64,000 nucleotides of DNA. Source: Tolypeutes matacus. Lineage: Eukaryota; Chordata; Mammalia; Cingulata; Chlamyphoridae. The DNA lies in NCBI GenBank assembly GCA_026826555.1, contig JAKSZT010054335.1, positions 2,037,049-2,101,048 of the forward strand. The letters run 5' to 3'. Below, piece by piece: positions 57,011 to 64,000 of this stretch. Made by a program: the position numbers and the translations under genes. The notes under the pieces are model-generated. The model did no database searches. It was not told where the DNA came from and worked only from the letters and a program-made list of their open reading frames with translations. The first letter of the stretch is position 1, and the number at the start of each line of letters is the position of its first letter.

Positions 57011-60000
57011 CTCTTGGAAACAAGGTCTGCAGAAACTAATATCCTTTCCATTAAACCATATTACCAGGCATTTATTCTATGTAGCACAAGAATTAATCAG
57101 ATACTCTCCTAAAAATTGGGTTTGATCTAGGGAGAGAGAAAAGAGTATCAGCTCATTAGAGACTTTCGGATGTAGACGGACGTGTAATTGGTGGGGTAAA
57201 AGGAACTTGCACTGTTTGGCTTTCTTGCTGTCTTGAGGGGCCGCCTGGACAGAGAGGGCAGACTGGCTTTCCCCCCTGGAAGCCGCAGCTGGGAGGCATG
57301 TCCTGCCCCTGCCACCCTGCGACTCAGGCTTGCGCAGTTTCACTCTGCTCGAGTGACAGCTGTGAAGGGCCAGGCAGCCAGCTGACCCCCGGAGGCGGGC
57401 GTGGAATCCGGCAGCCGGGGTTGGGTGACAATGCCAGCAGCAGCGGCACAAGCAGGACCTCACACCGTCACGACCACGGACGCGCTGTGCCCGAGCCGAG
57501 ACCCCTAGGCTCCTCGTCAACTATGCCAGCTGCTGACACCCCTCCAATAAAGCTCTTTGCTCCTTAAGATGATCAGAGCTAGTTTAGATAGTTTGCCACC
57601 AGCAGATAGACTAGGAGAGGAACTGGGGTCTGAAGAGTGTAGGCCACAGACTCAAGGAGATGCGGAGTCTGGGGTTGGTCCCTGGCCGGGCTGGGGCAGA
57701 AGCTGGTGAAAACGCAGCTGGTGTTAAGGCCCGGGGGCCTGAAAGAGCTAAGTAAGTCTCCTGCGGTCACCTGCAATAAGAGGCTGTGTCTGAAATCTAC
57801 CTTCAATCGCCTCCGTTTTAAACAGCCCGATACAGAGGTGTGTTATTTGGTTTTAATTCTAACCTACAGGCATCAGTCAACATTTGAAACACTCCGAGCA
57901 AGAGCACACCCTCCAGGGGGAGGTGGCTTTAGGAGAACTTTCGTTAAGAGCCCCCACTCGAGAATCACCCATCTTTTCCTCGCTGATTTGCAATGTCACA
58001 TTTATCATATAGTACTGAGTTTTCTTATAATCCCGAACCTATATCTGCTCACTTTTGTATCAATGCCACAGTTCTTAAAAAATAACTGCAACGTTTTGCT
58101 ATAGAGTTAAAAACAAACAAACCCTGTAGTATTTTTCTTTGAGGTGGACTGAGCTGGTCCTGGCAGTCCAATGCCGGGGTCCTGAGCAGACAGAGAGGGG
58201 CAGCTGTTCCTCTTACAGAAGGCCGACTTGGCAAGGAATTCCTGCAGGAATGTGCTGCATCCCATTAGGCCCCGGGAGTTGCACACAGAATTCCAGACGT
58301 GACCAAGGCGCAGCAGGAGATTCTTACCTCACTTGCACGGGGTTTTGAGTTTTATCAGCAAGTCTCTCTTCTTTGGAGACCTGCTCTTCCTCCATTTCAA
58401 GCATGTAGTTTGCAGCTGATGAAAACCATTGGGTGTTTTAAGAGAATAAACAGACGTGAGGCTACTTCACCCAAGCTCTGCCTTTTGCAGTTAAAAACTC
58501 ATTACTTTATATTTATTTTATTAAAATAATAGATATCAGAGGAGAAAAATCACGCAATATCCTACCACAGAGGTCACTTTCATTTTTCTATGTCTTGTGC
58601 AATCCTTGTCCAGAAGCATGCATGATTTTACACTGATTCTATTCAGAACACTAAATAGTTTTTGTGCTTTTAGCACTCATCAGATTTTTCTTGTTGCTAT
58701 AGTCTCTGTTGAATAGCGTCCCTTCCTTTTTAAACCTCCTCCCTTTTTTAAGCTGCACAATGTAGTTGATATATACCTAATTACTAAACTATTATCATTA
58801 TCATTAACCATTTGTTTCCAGATTTTTGGCTATTATAAGGAATGCTGTAATGAGCTTCTTTTTGCATTTATTTTCTTCTTTTCAGATTTTTTGTTTTGAT
58901 GATTAATCCCCCTAGAGTGGAGTAACTGTGTCAAAGAGTAAGAAGTTTATGACCCTCGAAACTTTCCAACAATATTACACCAATTTACAATATGTGAATG
59001 GGTAAAGTTCATTATGAGCTCACAAATATTAACTAATATCAGTATCTGAAATTTTTGGAAGGTTAGATTTTATGCATCTAAAAACAGATGATCTTGAAAT
59101 TGGATTCTGTTATTGAATTGATTCCCAACTGTGTGCCAATTTGCCATTCTAATAAAGCATGTCTCTAGCGTCCTTGGAGTAAGTAATAATTGACTAGAAA
59201 ATAATTAAATATTTATTATTTAAATATTTAGCTCACCACCAAAGATCTTCTTTGAAGGTAATCAACAATCTTTGTATACCATTGTTGAAATAGTTTTCAT
59301 TTTTCCTTTTAGCCATTCCCATCCCTTCCCTTCCCTTCCCATCGCATCCCACACGACACGACACGACACAACACGACACAATACAATTTATTTTTTTCAC
59401 TGATCCAAATGCCAAAACTAAACAGCAGAGAGTCTACCAAATGTCTTGTTGACAATGAACTTCATCAGGCATTCTTGGATTTACTGAGTAACTTTGTTAA
59501 AAAAAAAAAAAAAAAGGAAGTGTGCTTGGTATGGCATGATTTGTTTTTAGTGGATATGTGGTGTTGTATGGTACAAGAGTTGCTTGCTCTGCCAGGGGAT
59601 GAGGTGGCACTAGGCAAAGAGATTGAGCAAGAACAAAACTAGGGGTGTGCAAGGGACGTAGCTGAGAAGTTGTTGCCTAAGAATGAATAAGAAACGGCTA
59701 AACCAGAAGCTCATCAGCAGAGTGCCCACACTGCAAGCAGGTTTAGGTCAGATTTGGGAATAGGGATGAAGGGCAGATATTCAAGAAGTTCATGAACTTT
59801 GGGCCTTGAGTTTACCAGAATGAATGGGTGTTTGTTTCACAAGTGACACCCCAACCTCTCTACAACCCCCCCCCCCCAGGCCATTGTGGCTGGGGCTCAT
59901 CCGACTGCCAGTCCTGTGGCAGGGCTAGCCCCACATAATTGCAGCTTTCAGTATTCATAGCCAGAATTTAGTTTTTCTGACCATATGGATGTTCAGTATC

Positions 60001-60715
60001 AAGCTCCCTTAAATAAATGTTCCAAAATAGCTCCTTCTACATAATAGAAGCAAGGATATTTACATAATGCCAGTTGTTTTCCTCTTCTTTTACTCTTCAC
60101 ATTTCAAGATTATTGACAATGATTTTCTAGTCATACCTGAAAATTTCCAAGTCTCCAATGTGATTTATTTGGGCCTGCAGAATAAAACTCTTTGGGAAGA
60201 ATTGGTACTCTTAATATGTCTTCACCTATCTTGGGCTTCATTTCTTCTATGAAAAAGTTCATTTCTTCTATTATAAAGATCATATACACTTACTTTAGAA
60301 AAATTGATAAATATGCATAGAGAGGGAAAATCACTATAGTTTTATCACCCATTAATTTTTCATGCATGAATCCATTCAAAAACATTTTCTATGCCTACAA
60401 TTACCTAGACATTTTGCCAGTTGCTGGGATTGCTGTGGTAAAAATACAAACGTGGTCTTTAGTCTAGCTGGGAGAGGAGGACATAACAAACACACTAACA
60501 GGGGCTCCCGGGAACATGTAGTAGGTGTACTTTCCTCTATTCCTTCCACGAGTGTCCCTAAACCCCCTGAGCGTTACATATAAAACCAACATGAGAAAAG
60601 TCTGAAAGATGGAGGGAAGAATATGGGCAGCTAGGGACCGTGGGACCCAAGGAATAACACGGCACGTGAGTTTTTTGGATTTTATTTTTGTCTCATATAT
60701 TCCAACCTAGGACGT
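57011..60715. other. Intergenic DNA with old repeats
   Basis: The interval includes a GC-rich segment ending in AATAAA (57230-57565). L1-like relics lie near 57965-58060 and 58590-58960, and a pentanucleotide repeat lies at 59320-59390. No supported gene. Confidence 0.4.
59320..59390. repeat. Two adjacent pentanucleotide repeats
   Basis: CCCTT units (TCCCTTCCCTTCCCTTCCC) are followed within 15 bases by ACGAC units (CACACGACACGACACGACAC), with later ACAAC and ACAAT variants. Confidence 0.8.
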
Positions 60716-60719
60716 GGAA

Positions 60720-63700
60720 ATGACTAACAAAAAATGGCTCCAAATAAAAGTCTGCTCACTTTCAGCCAAAGGACAAGAAAGACATTACACTGTTTAACAT
60801 TAAATGCTCTAGTCCAGCCAAACACCACAGAGAAACCTGCGATGCTACCCCCATTCATGCCAGCAAAAGCAAGCGGGGAGCATGGCCTCCCACCTCTGAC
60901 AGGCGGTAATGAGGGTCTCCAAATCCTACCACCTCCCATGGTGAGGTGGTGTCAGAGAAATTTATGTAGGGAGGTTGGCCTTCTACCCCCTCCCAGCAAT
61001 GACGAAATGTCCCTCCCACTCCCCACTGAGATGGTGTCACAGAAAGGTTAGTGGAGAGTCAGGACTTCCATCACAGCTTAGCAGTAACAAGACCCAGCAG
61101 TAACGTGGACTCTGTGGAGCATTCCTACCCCTCCCAGCCAGGATGGTCCAGTGGAAACCTGATGGGGAGCCAGAATTCCCACACCCACACAGCAGTACAA
61201 GAAGCTCCTTCCTCAACTCAAGTGTCAACGGAAGCCAAGTGGAAGTAGCAAGGTGATGCCACCTCTTCTGACAAAGCAGTGCCAGAGGAAGCCAGCTAAA
61301 GCAGAGGGTTTAAATAAGACCCAGAGTCTTATAAAATAATACACAAAATGTCCAGGTTTCAATAGAAAATATCAACAAAGAAAATTTCAACTTGAATGAA
61401 AAAAGACCAGTAACCATCATATGAAAATCCCAGTGAGCAATTACAAACACACTTGAAACAAATGAATGGATAAAAAGTCTCAATAAATAAACAGAAATTC
61501 TCAGTAAAGGAGTAGAAGATATAAAGAAGAACTGCATGGAATTTATAAACTGAAAAATACAATAATCAAAATTTTAAGAAAATTGCTGGATGGACTCAGT
61601 AGAAGAATGAAGGGCATAGAGGGAAGAATCAGTGAACTTGAAGAAGGAAAAATAGGAATTACCTAATCTGAATAACAGAGAGAAAAATTACTGGGAAAAG
61701 AAAAAAAGAACTTAGGCCCAGGAACTTGTGGGACTATAACAAAAGCTCTAACTTATGTCATCAGAGTCCTGGAAGAAAAGGAGAAAGAGGATGGGGCTAC
61801 AAAATTACTTAAAGAAATAAAGGATGAAAACTTTGCAAGTTTGGCAAAAGATAAAAACCTACAGATTCAAGAAGCTGAGTGATTCCCACACAAGATTAAC
61901 CTCAGCAAGGTACATCATAGTCAGACTTCTGAAAACTAAAGGTAAAGAAAAAAATCTTGAAAGCAGCCAGAGAGAAACACATTTCCTATTAGGGACAAAC
62001 GATTTGAATGGCCATGGATTTCTTATCAGAAATTATGAAAGCCTAAAGTTAATGGCATAAAATTTTTCTAGTGCTTAAAGAAAAGAACTATTAATCCAAA
62101 ATCCTATATCCAATGAAACTATCCTTCAAGAGTGAAGGGGAAATCTAGACACTCTTAGATAAAGGAAAACAAAGAAAATTTGTCATCAGCAGACCTGCTG
62201 TAATAGAATGGCTAAAGGTAGTTCTCTAAACTGAAATGAAGTGATAAAACAAGACATTTTGGAATATCAGGAAGAAGACAAGATAAATGGGAAGAGTGAA
62301 AATACGGGTAAATACATTGTCTTTTCCTCTTGAGTTGTCTAAAACTAAAGCAAAAATTGAATTACAATTTATAACACTGTTTGATGTGGTTTGAAATGTA
62401 TGTAGAGGAACTATTTAAGACAATTAACATATAAATGGGAGAGAGTAAAGGGAAGTAAAAGGATGTAAGATTTCTATACTTCATTTGAACTGGTATAATG
62501 TCAACATCAGTAGCCTGTGATAACGTATGTATATATCATGTAACCACAAAAAAACAAAAGCAACCACAAAAAAGCTATACAAAGATATGTACTAAAAACA
62601 CTACAGAAAAATAAAAATCTAAAAGAAGTTCAAATAACCTACAGAAAGACAGGAAAAGAAAATATAGACATGAGAAAAAGAGAGAATAAACAGAAATAGA
62701 AAGTAAAGTTGCACATTTAAAACCTAACTTACAATAATTACAATTAACATAAATGGTCTAAACATACCTATTAAAACAAAGATTGGCAGGATGGTTTAAA
62801 ATACATGGCCCAACTCTATGCTGTCTACAAGAATTCACTTCAAATGTAACGATGTATGCAGATTGAAAGTAAAAGGATAGAAATGAATATATTATGCAGA
62901 CATTAATTGAAAGAAGCAGTAATGGCTATCTTACTTTCAGATTAAGGAGATTTCAGAGCAAATAAAATTAATAGAGGGAAGCAGATGTGGCTCAAGCGAT
63001 TGGGCTCCCATCTACCATATAGGAGGTCCAGGGTTCAATTCCTGGGGTCTCCAGGTGAAAGGCAGGCTGGCCCATGTGGCAAGCTGGACCAAGTGGAGAG
63101 CTGGCCCACACAGAGTGCTGGCCTGTGCAGGAGTGCTGGCCCGTGTGGAAAGCTGGGGCAGCAAGATGATGCAACAAAAAGAGACACAGAGGAGCGAAAA
63201 TAAGAGACACAGCAGACCGGGGAGCTGAGGTGGCGCAAGAGATTGAGTGCTTTCTCCCACTCCAGAAAGCCCCAGGACTGGTTCCCAGTGCTGCCTAAAG
63301 AGAAACAAGCCCAGAGAGCAGACAGTGAGTACAACCAGGGGCGGGGAAGGGAAAGGAGAAATAAAAAAATTAATAGAGAGGGACATTACATATTGATCAA
63401 AGAATCACTCCATCAAAAAGAGTAACAATCCTAAATGTGTATGCTGCAAACTGCTAAGCTGCAAAATACATGAAACAAGAACTGATAGAAGTGAAAAGAG
63501 AAGTAGACAAATCCACAATTTTAGTTGGAGACCTCAACGTCCTTCTGTCAAGAAATGATTGCACAATTAGACTGAAAATCAGTAAGGATATAGACAAATT
63601 CAATAAGACCATCTTCCAGCAGGATGTTTTAGAAAACTAGGAGTAAAAGGGAGCTTTCTTAACCGATAAAGAGCCTTTATAAGAAACCTATAACTAGCAT

Positions 63701-64000
63701 TAAACTTAGTGGTGAATGACTTAATGTCTCCTCCATAAGAGCAGGAACAAGGTGAGAATATCCACTTTTACCACTCTTATATAACATATTACTGGGTCTT
63801 CTAGCTAGTGCAAGAAGGCAAGAAAAGGAAATTTAAAAAAATACAGATGGGGAAGTAAGAAATAAATTCTCCCTGTTTGCAGATGAAAAGGTAATTTTAA
63901 AAGCCCATTCTAACAATGTCTATTGAGCTGGAAACAGTCACAAGAATATTGGTCCCACTCTTTTGTCTAATAAGGGACAGGATGAGAAAATTTGCAATTG
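60720..64000 (+). mobile_element. L1 LINE with 5' region, ORF1/ORF2 remnants; runs off the window
   Basis: The part at 60870-61300 has repeated L1 5'-region modules (GGTGTCAGAGAAA and GGTGTCACAGAAAGG). ORF1-like DNA follows at about 61330-62300. ORF2 sequence at 63390-64000 has CTAAATGTGTATGCTGC, GGAGACCTCAACGTCC and, after an internal deletion near 63630, RT-like TCCTCCATAAGAGCAGGAAC. A dimeric SINE interrupts it. Confidence 0.75.
62979..63366 (+). mobile_element. Dimeric DAS-type SINE with target-site duplications
   Basis: The first unit has box A (TGGCTCAAGCG) and box B (GGTTCAATTCC). A second tRNA-like unit starts at about 63218 (GGGGAGCTGAGGTGGCGCAA). The flanks AAAATTAATAGAGGG (62964-62978) and a GA-expanded copy (63366-63382) form the duplication. 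Confidence 0.85.

Noticed and set aside
38812..64000. Possible CCR3 or CCR1 upstream of CCR2
   Set aside because: No receptor-like frame or fragment is seen. In human the gap to CCR3 is larger than this interval.
1..64000. CRISPR-like or bacterial defence system
   Set aside because: The window is vertebrate DNA. The direct repeats seen are microsatellites, a minisatellite and retroelements, none with regular spacers.

Overview
This window is mammalian genomic DNA. It almost certainly comes from a xenarthran and most likely from an armadillo (Dasypus). The strongest clue is a set of tRNA-derived SINEs of the armadillo DAS type, with box A and box B still readable, at about 7.2-7.8, 43.8, 55.3 and 63.0 kb. 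A roughly 620-bp LTR-like repeat that I associate with Xenarthra supports this. A run of 10 Ns at 29881-29890 marks a draft assembly.

Only two protein-coding genes are visible, both on the minus strand: the chemokine receptors CCR2 (CDS 33677-34780) and CCR5 (CDS 21740-22795). They lie head-to-tail in the order seen in other mammals, CCR2 upstream of CCR5. Each has its whole coding sequence in one exon behind a non-coding 5' exon. For both genes I could place the 5' UTR exon and its splice donor, the acceptor before the ATG, a long 3' UTR and a poly(A) signal, by comparison with human transcripts as I remember them. CCR5 runs from about 24.26 to 19.79 kb and CCR2 from about 38.72 to 31.82 kb. 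The products are seven-transmembrane receptors for inflammatory CC chemokines on monocytes, macrophages and T cells.

The most striking biological signal is near-complete nucleotide identity between the two receptors across the transmembrane core: 354 of 355 bases in one block. The N-termini, TM2-ECL1-TM3, ECL2 and the C-terminal tails stay paralog-specific. This points to recent gene conversion.

Layout: 0-4.5 kb, a decayed L1 LINE carrying a 5' fragment of U2 snRNA; 5-5.6 kb, an LTR-like repeat; 6.7-7.8 kb, antisense L1 and SINEs; 8-19.7 kb, mostly unique DNA with a 14-bp minisatellite and a large ATCT microsatellite; 19.8-24.5 kb, CCR5; 24.5-31.5 kb, intergenic, with an internally deleted L1, a retroposed insert with clear target-site duplications and L1 3' ends; 31.8-38.8 kb, CCR2; 38.8-64 kb, gene-free, with L1s, nested SINEs, MIR and MER5-like relics. 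I saw no other chemokine receptor (CCR3, CCRL2) and no undescribed gene system. Most other open frames are chance frames or repeat translations.
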